64,000 nt of DNA from Mytilisepta virgata (Eukaryota; Mollusca; Bivalvia; Mytilida; Mytilidae): assembly GCA_028015205.1 (NCBI GenBank), contig CM051513.1, forward strand, positions 46,814,841-46,878,840, read 5' to 3'. Of the stretch, positions 52,990 through 63,887 are shown one piece after another (position 1 is the stretch's first letter; each line of letters begins with the position of its first letter). The position numbers were made by a program, and so were the translations under genes. The notes below the pieces were generated by a model. The model was not told where the DNA came from. It searched no databases and was given only the letters and a program-made list of their open reading frames with translations.

Positions 52990-53680
52990 TTAGCCCAGTA
53001 CATTGCGAAGAGAAGGGTTTCTTGTTCGATCCACGTATGGCGATGAAAATTTCATTGACCAAATTATTCCCCTGGTGTCAGACTGTCCGTTTTAAGACTA
53101 GCTATATAAAACAGTTCTCTCGACTTCAGAAGAACCCTGGATTAGGATCCAATTTTCAACACCGCTCTCTCACCAGATATTAGGATAGAACAAGAAAAAT
53201 AATTTTCAAATAGTCACCAACAATTGTAAATCCAGAGACTACGATAAAAACCAAGTTGAGGAACGAATAGAACAAACAAAACACCTATTGACAGTACATG
53301 TCCAATCCGGAATTATTCTGAAATTACACAACTTTTTTATGACGTGACAAACCAGTAGACTGGTGTTACCTGCCCTTGATTTCTCCCGCCATTCGAAATC
53401 TTTGAATAAAACAAACTCTTAAGTAAAGTAGCCAAATCGACACTTCTACCATAAAAGTTCCCTTCGGTCAACATGATGGTTTAAAACTATCATCAACCTA
53501 AAGCATTTTCCTTTGAAAGTTATCCTAGCCTCGGCTCTTTATTGTGGCCTATAATTCTAACTCCACTTGATCCCAAGTAGAAGTTGTTTAATATCCGGAC
53601 AAATCCGGATTGGACATTACTGACAATAGGTATATAACAGATGCAGGGACTGAAACCAGGTATTCCAGAGGGGAAATCAA
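52990..53680. other. Intergenic, nothing recognised
   Basis: No repeat family of this window and no protein-like frame. Confidence 0.35.
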
Positions 53681-53684
53681 TTTG

Positions 53685-53808
53685 CTCTTCATCTTTTTGG
53701 ATTTTGTTTTGGTTAACCACATTTGAGACATTGAGCACAACAGTCGAATCGTAAATCGACGAAATGTGCACATCTTGCATATCAAAATTGGTATCAAAGA
53801 ATTTAATT
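53685..53808 (+). repeat. Hammerhead-bearing repeat, copy 4, 5' core destroyed
   Basis: Stem II (ATCG-TAAAT-CGAC), GAAA, TGTGCACA and ATC are intact on the plus strand (53735-53775), but CTGATGA has become CAGTCGA, so no activity is expected. Confidence 0.7.
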
Positions 53809-53917
53809 TAACCACTGAGGCAATGCCGCTGGTGGTGGATCCAAAGCCTGAAATTGATAAATAAAATTTACTATTACAAAATTGTAAAATTTGTGAAAAT
53901 TAAGGAGAATGAAAGAA

Positions 53918-54070
53918 TGAGAAACCAGAGTGAGTTATCTTTTCCTAACCAATGTAGGTAAGGGAGACAATTAAATGCTCTCCCTTTTGTCCTGAGGCTA
54001 AAAGGGAGACAATTTTATTATCTCCCTTACCTACATTGGTTGGGAAAATATAACTCACTCTGGTTTCTCA
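53918..54070. mobile_element. Foldback MITE (TGAGAAACCAGAGTGAGTTAT)
   Basis: Arms of ~60 bp: TGAGAAACCAGAGTGAGTTA at the left, its complement TAACTCACTCTGGTTTCTCA at the right, short AT/GC loop between the AGGGAGACAATT motifs. Confidence 0.85.
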
Positions 54071-54206
54071 TTGTATTCGTACCATACACATACAATAAAA
54101 CTATAACAAATGGATGAGTTATAAGTTGGTATTATTATTTATAAATCAGTAATAAACAAATAAGTTAACACCAACCAAACTGATAAGCATTGACAAATTT
54201 TGAAGG

Positions 54207-54599
54207 TAAGGATGTTCGCTACTCAGTTTCAAAATAACAAGCTTTTCATAACACTGTTAAATATTAGTAGTGGATTAATGAAGGAACTAAAAGAGGGAAA
54301 AAACCTTGGTCCGTGTGCTTGTTTTCGAGATATAAGCCATTGAAAATTTGGCGGGAAAAATACAATCTCTTGATTTTACATAGCTTTATCATTGACAAGT
54401 TTTATTTCTCAAAAACCATTAAATAATAACACGGATTTAATAAGATTTTTACAAATGGGCTTATTACTCTGCATGCAAAAGATTTAAGAAAAGAAAAATG
54501 TGTTAGCGCGAAAAATAATTCATAGCATAAAAATGGATAAAACCAGATGATTCTGAACATCTGACAAAAAAATCAAAAACATGACCAGCGAACATCCTT
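54207..54599. mobile_element. MITE, TAAGGATGTTCGCT family, full-length
   Basis: Termini TAAGGATGTTCGCT and AGCGAACATCCTTA are perfect inverted repeats. This is the best copy of a family also at 2583, 11236, 18565 and 33204. Confidence 0.85.
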
Positions 54600-54894
54600 A
54601 AATAAAGCAGCTAAAACTATTTTTTAGTAAAAGTAAGATTTATCTGACAAAAAATAATAGTTATTACTTGTACAGTAGAGTTTATATCATAAGTATAGTA
54701 TTATTATTGGATGATATTGGTTGGTTACGTATGGGCTGGTAAAAATAAGGTCAAGTTGTCGTATATCTTGTTTGGCTAGTTTGTTGAGTTTGTTGAGCAT
54801 AGCAAGACAATTTAGAAAAGCTGTATTTACTTTATATAAGACCATTATTTGAATATGCAAACGAGGTTTGAAATAATTGTGGGGTCATAAATGC

Positions 54895-55611
54895 AACAAA
54901 ATTGGAGGGTTTCCAACTTGAAGCAGCACGAATAATAACTGGCTTGCCGTCATTCACGAAGTCCGAAATTATTTTTCAAGAAATTTGTTGGGAAAACGAA
55001 ACGAAACAGAAAAAAGTTAAAATGTTTCATACGATAAAAAATAATTCTGCTCCTGATTACCTTTGTAAACTTATTCCTCCAATAATTCAGAGCACAACTA
55101 CATATCCCCTCCGTAACAGAGAAGATATCATTGTACCTTTATGTAGGCTCTCTCTTACTAGCGGTTCATATATCTCTGCACCTATAAGGCAATGGAATAA
55201 TTTGGATCTAAAAATTAGAAATATCAATTCTATATCAGAATTTAAGAGAAAACTGAAAACCGTTAATCAGGCTAATCCAATACCATCCTACTTCGCATTT
55301 GGACCTAGAAAACTAAAGATATCATTGTACCTTTATGTAGGCACTCTCTTACTAGCGGTTCATATATCTCTGCACCTATAAGGCAATGGAATAATTTGGA
55401 TCTAAACATTAGGAATATCAATTCTATATCAGAATTTAAGAGAAAACTGAAAACCGTTAATCAGGCTAATCCAATACCATCCTACTTTGCATTTGGACCT
55501 AGAAAACTGACTGTTATTTTAACTCAAATAAAGTGTTCTGCTTCTTTTCTATATCACGATCTTTTTAGAGTAAACATTGAAACCAGTTCTTCCTGTGCAG
55601 AACAGTATTGA
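54895..55611 (+). mobile_element. Non-LTR retrotransposon, end of reverse transcriptase ORF, with internal duplication
   Basis: The frame 54902-55381 reads LEAARIITGLPSFTKSEIIF, NNSAPDYLCKLIPPIIQSTT, YPLRNREDIIVPLCRLSLTS, PIRQWNNLDLKIRNINSISE. It matches the C-terminal tail that follows the RT domain in CR1/Jockey-type elements. A 194-bp segment (55124-55317) is repeated at 55318-55510. 5'-truncated, no RT catalytic motif. Confidence 0.8.
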
Positions 55612-55857
55612 TTATTAATCTGAGCTGCCCATGTATAAATATTGATCCTTTAACCAGAGGCAGTAATTAAAATTATTTTTAAAAATGTGTATGCTTATAT
55701 TAGAAAATCAAACAGATTCCTGTTTGCCTAATTAACATCTGATTCTCTGATTCCACACTCGTCTCCCCCTTTCTCTCCCGCTGCTTTCTCTATACCTCTC
55801 CTCCTCATCCCGTCCAACCATGTAAGCCATTGTAATTTTGTTATAATGAACAGATTG

Positions 55858-55859
55858 TA

Positions 55860-55919
<60 letters not shown>
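55858..55919. repeat. (TA)n microsatellite, left of palindrome
   Basis: About 30 TA units. Confidence 0.95.
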
Positions 55920-55921
<2 letters not shown>

Positions 55922-55946
55922 CATGTCGATTCAGTGTTAATATAAA

Positions 55947-56074
55947 TAAAAACTATAAATCGTAATTCCGGACGTTTCAGCCGGTCGCCGGCTTTCCTCA
56001 GCGGAATATCTCTCAATAAATTCCGCTGAGGAAAGCCGGCGACCGACTGAAACGTCCGGAATTACGATTTATAG

Positions 56075-56080
<6 letters not shown>
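55947..56080. mobile_element. Near-perfect 60-bp-arm palindrome with hammerhead-like core in each arm
   Basis: Arms 55947-56007 and 56020-56080 differ at one base (CCGGCT versus CCGACT), loop 12 nt. Plus strand 56019-56063: AATTCCG, CTGAGGA, (A)AGCCGG-CGA-CCGACT, GAAA, CGTC, CGGAATT. The minus strand of the left arm reads the same with a fully paired stem II. TA microsatellites flank both sides. Confidence 0.75.

Positions 56081-56144
<64 letters not shown>
56078..56144. repeat. (TA)n then (TG)n microsatellite, right of palindrome
   Basis: TA run followed by TGTGTGTGTGTG to 56160. Confidence 0.95.
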
Positions 56145-56161
<17 letters not shown>

Positions 56162-56164
56162 ACG

Positions 56165-57135
56165 TATGTAATGCATGCTCTACTATTGTTATGAATGTTA
56201 ATATATTAGGAGAAGACTTCATAAGTATGATTTACTTGTGTCTGATCCTTTTGCTGTTTTTCTATAGCAATAAAATATGTTTAAACTATAGCAATACCAC
56301 GAAAAGACGTAAGGGGAGATCACTAGTATTACATGTATTAGTTGTTCCGGTTTGTCATCTGTTGTACTGTTTTTACTGCATTATTGCTGCGAAATATTTA
56401 CAAATTTCGACTTAAGTTGTACCCTAAGCATGATGTTTTGTATTAAAACAGGGAAAACTTTTTATTTATTTTTTTGTGACTTTGAAAATAATAAAATTTA
56501 AATGATTATTCCTTGCGATCCAGTCTTAGCATCGTAATAGAGTACTCAGACCACCCTTGGGACTGAGTAAAAAGTACAGAAAATGTAAATTCTTAATCTT
56601 TCTTATGTAGCAATTGCAGTAGCCACGTTTTGTCTGATCCAGCCTCACAATATATTTTAATGGTCCTTTTAGCCATTCGGAGGCTTTAAGTTGATACTAT
56701 AATTGAAGGCGAATCTACTGATATAATCACAACATCAGTGAAGAAGATGGGTGAGACTAAATAATTACATGGTACAGTAAACATGGTAAAAGGGAATATT
56801 ATGTATTTGAGCAATATAACACAATATATGTTAAATCAAACATAATTTGCTTCATAAATAGTTTTATCTTTGACACATTCTGATTCTGTTCCTGATAATA
56901 TAACTAGAGTGGGATAAAAGTTACAAAAATGTAGGATGTTGAACTAAAAATATGACTATTTATAGCTGGTGTTATTTACTTTGAGTTTCTTCGTAACATG
57001 AAGCCTCTATATTATTTGAACCTGCTTAGTCCTCTCTAAAACCTTTTTTGACCAAATGCTAGCTATCGTTCAAAGCTTGACTGTCAAAATCATTTCAATG
57101 ACTTTCGCCTGCCTAGAATAAATTTACCAGCAATT
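56165..57135. other. Intergenic, nothing recognised
   Basis: No supported feature. Confidence 0.35.
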
Positions 57136-57143
57136 ATAACTAG

Positions 57144-57620
57144 CAATTGCTGATTGATTGATTGATTGATTGTTGCTTAAGGTCCAGTGGAAAATATTTC
57201 ATGCTTCTTCAGGACGAGAACCAGTTCAATTTATCAAACAATTCAACTAGGGGTGGGATGGGACACAAAGGGAACCAATTTTGGCTGCCACTGTAAAAGG
57301 AGGATGGTTGGGTGGGGTCGGATAATTTAGCCTTCTGCAGCGGCCATCAACCTACTCTTTTTCGAATACTACAGAAGGGATCTTTAGCGTGCAGGGAGTG
57401 TGGTATTATCTAAACACGTTACCCATTATGGTCCGCGGACAGGCTTTCCGTATAATGACCCGACAACCAGCCACCCCACCCCTCCCCCCCCCCCCCCCAA
57501 TCAGAGGGTCTCCCCTATCCGTCACATGAGGACCCGCTAGGCAGCTCTATGGGTTGATCCCCCGTGATCCATCACAAGTGCATGGAGCAATTGTTGAACA
57601 ATATTAGCTTTCTTTGAACA
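57144..57620 (-). mobile_element. SINE-like or retroelement 3' fragment with (GATT)n tail
   Basis: Begins with TTGATTGATTGATTGATTG (the tail in inverted orientation), then TTAAGGTCCAGTGGAAAATA, GATCTTTAGCGTGCAGGGAG and ACCCGCTAGGCAGCTCTATG. The (CAATC)n tail style equals that of the element at 59162-62208. Contains a C run at 57484-57498. Confidence 0.5.
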
Positions 57621-57624
57621 CTGT

Positions 57625-58450
57625 AAAGTGTTTCAACAGCCTAATATTTGCCAGCTTTGTCGTGAAGTAGTACGAGATAACTATATCAGGTGCTGTCCAA
57701 AAAGAAATATTCAATCCCCCTCTTGCCGCGGTTTTATCATAAAGATACAACAGAATTGGACTTTTGCGCACGGGTATATCCCTCCAAAGTTATACTTATA
57801 AATCTTCAAACTTGAACACATTCCGTAAGTAAACAAAATGTAAGTTATTTAACAAAAAGAGAAAGAGATAAAGAAAATAAAGAAACCAAAATTTGTTTTA
57901 AAAAACTGGAAATTTTTTTTTAATTTATTTATTAATTTACTTATTTATTTGACATAAGTACAGGTATATATTTGCATGGATGACAGAGGAAGTGTTTTTG
58001 ACTATGCAGGTTGCAAATTTTAATTTCTTCGAACTTTAAGCAACGTTATTGTCCATACAACCTTTCACAAACTAAAACATAAGCTGAGATTTTAATGATT
58101 ACTCTTAGAAAGTAAGCTGCTTAGAGCAGCAAAGTATCATCGGAATCCATGATACATAGAAAGTAAGGACTTAAACCTTACCGACAGAATACTGATAGAT
58201 TTTTAAAAGTACCAAAAAAGTACAACGATAAAAACATTTATTATACAAGAGGACAAATGTACCTAAGGAGCTAACCAAAAAACGCAATCCATTAGACAGA
58301 CAAACCCAGGAAGACAAATGAACAACACAACAAACACTGAAAACTAAAAAAACAATGGGTGAGATGTTCCTGCTCCGTATTTATTGCAACTACAACTATT
58401 AAAAAAAATATTTTCAGATTTTCAATGATTGATTTTTTTTTGTGTCGCGA
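57625..58450. other. Intergenic, nothing recognised
   Basis: No supported feature. Confidence 0.35.
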
Positions 58451-58460
58451 GTCGTCGATT

Positions 58461-58592
58461 GTAAGTTTGCAACATTGCATGCTAATAGATTCTTCTTGTC
58501 TTGTAATGCGGATGTGTCAATTAATTGTAAGTTTGTAACATTGCATGCTAATAGATTCTTCTTGTCTTGTAATGTGGATGCGTCAATTAACA
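58461..58592. repeat. 66-bp direct duplication
   Basis: GTAAGTTTGCAACATTGCAT...GATTCTTCTTGTCTTGTAAT occurs at 58461 and 58527. Confidence 0.85.
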
Positions 58593-58810
58593 TGAATGAC
58601 TTAAGCATTGAATTATTTAATGTATTTAATGTATTAAATGTGGTGTTGTGTGTCATAATTTTTTCTTATCATACTTTAAGAACAGAAAGACTTTTATAAA
58701 TTTTTAGTTATTGATATTTTCTTCAATTTACCTTTGATTTTTACAACAACAGAGAAAAATCCTATCACTGCTTGTTGATAACTGTTCATGTTATCTCTAA
58801 TTTAAATTCT

Positions 58811-58920
58811 AGGTTTGGAGCATGTTTCATGGCGTCCTAGGTGTGGAGCATGTTTCATGGCGTCTTAGGTGTGGAGCATGTTTCATGGCGTCCTAGGTGT
58901 GGATAATGTTTCATGGCGTT
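58811..58920. repeat. 28-bp tandem repeat, 4 units
   Basis: Unit GTGTGGAGCATGTTTCATGG plus CGTCCTAG. Confidence 0.9.
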
Positions 58921-59146
58921 AATACAGAAAAATAGCAATGTATATACAATATATGTACAGTGTGGGAAAAATATACATTCTATTTAGAAACAGGCACGGG
59001 GTTTTCCGAGCATTTCTCACCTGTTTTGTGGCGAGTAAAAATGAAAAATATATGTACACATATTATTGTTTCCTGCAACAGCAAATTTTATCTTTTATCG
59101 GGAAAAGTCCTGGCATTTACTTTTATTATACGTTATTTTTTTTTAT

Positions 59147-59161
59147 TCTTTTAGTTATATA
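59147..59161. repeat. Target-site duplication, left
   Basis: TCTTTTAGTTATATA, repeated exactly at 62209-62223, bracketing the retrotransposon. Confidence 0.85.
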
Positions 59162-62100
59162 AGTAATCTCCGTATATTCCGTGCGAAAGCACGTCGAACA
59201 TTTAAACAAAAGAGACGAAAATCTTGGCAAAACTTCGTCTCTAAAATAAATTCCCATACACCAATGAACAAAGTTTGGAATTTTATTCAAAAAATTAAAG
59301 GAAAAAACAGGAAAACTAATCTTCACCATCTCAAAGATGGACAAACTCTTTTGACATCTCAAAACGACATCGCTCAAAAACTTGGTGAAACCTTTTCTAA
59401 AAATTCCTCTTCTCAAAATTATCCTCAGGAATTTCAACATATTAAAAACCGAACAGAAAAAACTAAAATCAACTTTCGATCAAAAAATTCTGAAGACTAC
59501 AACCGCCCTTTCTCTTTGGATGAAATAAAAAACTCGCTGGCAAAAGCACATGACACAGCATGTGGTCCTGATGATATTCACTATAAACTTTTGAAACATC
59601 TTCCTGATACTTCTTTAAAAACTCTTTTGGATCTGCTCAATAATGTCTGGGAATCTGGTGACTTGCCTTCCATCTGGAAGCTAGCCACAATTATCCCTAT
59701 TCCAAAACCTGGGAAGGATCATTTTGAACCGTCGAATTATCGGCCAATTGCCCTCACAAGTTGCGTCTGTAAGACAATGGAACGGATGATCAACGACCGC
59801 CTTGTCTGGTTCCTTGAGACGAATGGTCTCCTGTCCAGTATACAGTGCGGATTCCGGCAAGGCAGAAGCACGTTGGATCATCTTGTTCGCTTCGAATCAT
59901 TTATACGCAACGGGTTTGCTAAAGGTGAACATGTGGTGTCCGTCTTTTTCGATCTGGAAAAGGCGTATGACACCACTTGGAAATATGGTATTTTAAAGGA
60001 TTTAAATGATATGGGGTTGAAAGGTAGGTTACCTACATTTATCGACAACTTTTTATCTGACAGGGAGTTCAAAGTCAGGGTCAATACAACATTGTCTGAT
60101 CCGTTTGAACAAGAGATGGGTGTACCCCAGGGAAGCATTATCTCTGTTACTCTCTTTAGTATCAAAATTAACAGTCTTGCAAAAACCTTGCAAAACAATG
60201 TCGAAGGCTCTCTTTATGTTGATGACTTTTTGATTTGTTGCAGAGCCAAAAATATGAACAGCATAGAACGTCAATTGCAGTTATCACTTAATAAAATTGA
60301 AAAATGGGCAACAGAAAATGGATTTAAATTTTCCGCATCAAAAACTCTCTGCATGCATTTCTGTAATAAAAGAAAATTACATCCAGACCCTGAACTCAAA
60401 CTCTACAATGTACCTATCAAAGTAGTTAAAGAAACGAAATTCCTTGGGTTACTTTTTGACAGTAAACTTACCTTTCTACCCCATATCAAAATGCTTAAAG
60501 CTAAATGCTTGAAAGCATTGGATATTTTAAAAGTTGTTTCTAGCACTGACTGGGGTGCTGATAAAAACATTTATACCGATCACTTGTACGATCAAAACTT
60601 GATTATGGTTCCATTATATACGGATCTGCTCGCAAATCCTATATAAAGATTTTAGATACTGTTCACCACCAAGGCCTACGTTTGGCCTTGGGGGCGTTCA
60701 AAACGTCTCCTGTGGAGAGTTTATATATAGAGGCGAACGAGCCGTCTCTTTATAATCGTCGGATAAAACTTGGTTTACAATATTTAACCAAGCTAAAAGC
60801 ATATCCTTCAAATCCTGCCTACGACTGTGTTTTCAATCCTCTCTATGAGAATATATTTGAACAACATGAAAATAAAATTTCTCCGTTTGGTATCCGGATG
60901 AAACCACATATTTCGGGTTCTAACATCAACCTTGATGAAATTGCCCCCATTAATATACCGCAATCACCACCTTGGCTTGTACCCAAACCTATGTTTATTT
61001 TTGACCTTAGGAAACATAAAAAGTCCGAAACAAACCCTATTCTTATTCAGCAACTTTGCTGAAATAAAATCTAAGTTTGAATTTCATGATTCTATTTATA
61101 CTGATGGGTCGAAGGACGGAGACAAAGTAGCTGCCGCTGCTGTCTATGGACAGCAAGCAGCAACTCTCCGTCTTCCATCCTCCAGTTCCATTTTTACTGC
61201 TGAAGCCAGAGCCATAATTCTTGCTTTAAAGTTTGCTAGAACATCTGAAAAACTTAAATTTCTTATTTGTTCAGATTCACTTTCGTGTTTATTGGCTATC
61301 GAAGGTCAGAAATATAAAAACCCTTTAATTGCTGATATTATTGAATTTTATAAAAGACTTGTCCAAATGGGCAAAGAAATCATTTTTCTCTGGGTACCAA
61401 GTCATATTGGTATTAAGGGAAACACAGTCGTAGATAGAATAGCGAAGGATGCTTTAGAAGACCCCATAACTAATATGTCAGTGCCTTACTCTGATTTTAA
61501 ACCTTTAATATACAAATATGTTTTACGTCTGTGGCAGTCCCAGTGGGATCTGCTTACAGACAATAAATTACATTCTATAGAGCCAACTGTTGGCAAGAAT
61601 GTTTGTTTCTTCGGCAAAAGCCGTAGAGACCAAGTTGTTTTAGCTAGATGTCGCATTGGCCACACCAGGACGACTCATTCTTTTATTTTAGAGAATGAGC
61701 CGCCTCCTGAGTGTATTCCCTGCCAGTGTCGACATAGTATTCAGCATCTTTTAATTTACTGTGTAGATAAATCCGACATTATTAGTCGGTACTACACAGT
61801 CAACAATATGAAAGATTTATTTACAAAGGTTGCTGGCAACCGTATTTTACAATATTTGAAAGACGTTGGACTGTATTCAAGAATATAGTCTGCCTGCATT
61901 CCTGAATAGAGTCCAATACCTTTAAATTTGTTCATTTGTTTTGCATGTTATTTAACAGCGTATCTGTGATATTATTTTGAAATTTCGTTTGTTATTTTGC
62001 AAAGTTCGTCTGTGATAATATTTTACATAATGAAAGTTTGTCTCGTATTTGTTTTATTGTTTTATTTTCTCCTTAAATATTATTTGTAGATAGTTCTTTT

Positions 62101-62208
62101 GTTTTAGATAGTATTTGTTTTAATCAAACTTAATATAATTAGTTCTCGCCGTGATATGGCTTAAATGACGCCCACACGGCGTAAAACAATATTCAATCAA
62201 TCAATCAA
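59162..62208 (+). mobile_element. 5'-truncated non-LTR retrotransposon with reverse transcriptase and RNase H (I/Nimb-like)
   Basis: The RT frame runs 59162-60570: SNYRPIALTSCVCKTMERMI, GFRQGRSTLDHLVRF, VSVFFDLEKAYDTTW, MGVPQGSIISVTLF and catalytic YVDD. After a one-base shift near 60570 it continues LDYGSIIYGSARKSYIKILD..., then after another shift near 61060 an RNase H domain: SIYTDGSKDGDKVAAAAVYG, FTAEARAIILALK, ICSDSLSCLLAI, WVPSHIGIKGNTVVDRIAKD, with the D-E-D-D residues visible. The 5' endonuclease half is missing. RNase H after the RT and a (CAAT)n-like tail preceded by a GCCGTG...CACGGC hairpin suit the I/Nimb group. Two frameshifts: not autonomous. Confidence 0.9.
62140..62208 (+). 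other. 3' hairpin and CAATCAATC tail of the retrotransposon
   Basis: CGCCGTGATATGGCTTAAAT, GACGCCCACACGGCG, then ATATTCAATCAATCAATC. Probably the RT recognition end; also found alone at 20497-20562. Confidence 0.7.
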
Positions 62209-62223
62209 TCTTTTAGTTATATA
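62209..62223. repeat. Target-site duplication, right
   Basis: Second copy of TCTTTTAGTTATATA. Confidence 0.85.
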
Positions 62224-62538
62224 TAGATTCTCCTTCAGGTACAAGTGAGTGTTAAAATCTAAAATTTAACTATCGAGGGTGGGGAAATTCCATAACTCAC
62301 GAGTAAATTGAAGGAGAATCTGTTTCTCCTATGATTTTCGACAAAAACCTCAAGAAAATGTCGTTGCTATGTAGTTTGTTTACATAGACGTCATTTCGGG
62401 ACTTCTCTAGTTTATCGTTCCAATAACTGTAAAAAAACGGCGGTGATTCCCACGTAGAAATGTAGAAATTTAATCACCGGGGAGTGGTTAAAAATATCTA
62501 TTTTTATCCCCTCGATTAAACACGTCAAGAATAGGAGA
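62224..62538 (+). mobile_element. AGATTCTCCTTC MITE family, copy 3
   Basis: TAGATTCTCCTTCAGGTACA, deletion of the central foldback, then CTATCGAGGGTGGGGAAATT to CACGTCAAGAATAGG. The retrotransposon inserted exactly at its left edge. Confidence 0.75.
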
Positions 62539-62834
62539 AACATGTATCCCTGTCGCCTTTGTTTGTTGTGTTCCATTCTCCTTGGACTTCGAATTTGTGG
62601 ATTTTCCATGTGTTTTGTTGACTTTTCCCACTGTTTTGTTGACTTTTCCACTGTTTTGTGGACTTTTCCCACTGTTTTTTCGCTTCGGTTTTCTTTTACC
62701 GATATGTATTTACACTCATCTCTGAATGTTTTTATCAGAACTGAAGTGAACCTTTTAATCATCTATAATCTAATTTTAAATCTATCTATAATCATTGGCA
62801 GTTTTCCTGCAGGACGCAGAGACTGCTTACTCTT

Positions 62835-63005
62835 CCGGAACACCTGAGTCTACCCCGGTTTTTAGGTTGGGTCCATGTTGTTCATATGTTTTTAGTTTTT
62901 AATTGTAGTGCATGTATTGTTTTGGTCTTGTCTTCGTTGTTCTCCGGAGTTTGTCAGTTGTTTAGATTGTTCCCTCCTTCGAATATCCCTTTGGTATTTT
63001 TGGCT
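62835..63005 (-). repeat. GTAAAGTCAAGAAATACC repeat, inverted copy
   Basis: GGTCCATGTTGTTCATATGT, TAGTTTTTAATTGTAGTGCA, GGTCTTGTCTTCGTTGTTCT. Confidence 0.75.
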
Positions 63006-63071
63006 TTACTATATTCATCTTATTGTACAATTTGTGCAAACTAAGCCGTATCTCTCTCGTTCTGTTCTTAG

Positions 63072-63190
63072 AATAGAGAATGGAAACTGGGAATGTGTCA
63101 AAGAGACAACAACCCGATCAAAGAGCAGAAAACAGCTCAGGGCTACCAATGGGTCTTCAACGCAGCGAGAAAATCCCGCACCCGGAGATC
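63072..63190 (+). repeat. GAGACAACAACCCGACCAAA repeat, partial copy
   Basis: AGAGAATGGAAACTGGGAAT through AATCCCGCACCCGGAG; truncated where the hammerhead repeat copy 5 begins. Confidence 0.75.
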
Positions 63191-63365
63191 AAGCCTGTTT
63201 TGGCTTTACCATGTTTGGTCATTTTGACATTTTCTAATTTGCTCTTCAGTAAACCTTTATATTTTTGTTTTGGTTTTCAACATTTTAGGAATTCAGCAGA
63301 ACTGATGAGTCGCAAAAGGACGAAATGTGCACATTTTGTGTATTAAAAATGGTATCAAAGATTTG
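63190..63365 (+). repeat. Hammerhead-bearing repeat, copy 5
   Basis: T-rich lead with TTTGGTCATTTTGACATTTT and GGTTTTCAACATTTTAGGAA, then the ribozyme region, then AAAATGGTATCAAAGATTT. Confidence 0.75.
63296..63340 (+). ncRNA. Hammerhead motif, core intact, stem I weakened
   Basis: CAGAA, CTGATGA, GTC-GCAAAAG-GAC, GAAA, TGTGCACA, cleavage triplet ATT (allowed NUH), TTGTG. One G-G mismatch in stem I and a three-pair stem II make it a weaker candidate than the intron 11 copy. Confidence 0.65.
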
Positions 63366-63542
63366 TAATAGTTATCATTACTTGATCATTAAATTTTGTT
63401 ATAATTTCGTTTGCTTTACTTATCACGCCATAAACTACACAGGTATTTCTTTCATACGACATACAGGTGCTAAATAAATGGAAACAAGTCATCATTTTTA
63501 TATCTTATCAATGAAACGAAATAATACGATTCTGATCACTTA

Positions 63543-63887
63543 GGTCACCGAGGGTATTCGCCAACCCAGTGGTCAGACTTGTCTGACATGATTGATTCAT
63601 TGATTTGCTACAGAAATTACCAGTATTTAGCAAAATTCAAAAATAATAGAAATACTAAGGGTTCATTCCTTGTATTGCACATGGTAGATCTCCTTAGCTG
63701 AAATTTGGCTTCCTATTTTGGTATTTTTGGTTGAGTACTTTTTGTTTAATATAAGTTTGGTTTTTGGTCTTCCAAATGTTTCGGTTTTAATGCTGCTGAC
63801 GAGAGGTAACGCCTTGAAATGCGTCGTATACAGCATAGTATAAATTTACTATACCTAATATTAGTATCTTTGGATTGTTATTTTGAA
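63543..63887 (+). repeat. 378-bp-type repeat, third locus
   Basis: Full copy; the core reads CTGACGA (a change at the one position of CTGANGA that is free to vary) and the stem II loop changes TAACT to TAACG while the GAGG/CCTT pairs are kept. Confidence 0.8.

Noticed and set aside
55732..56222. Minus-strand frames with YIYIYI runs
   Set aside because: Translation of TA microsatellites.
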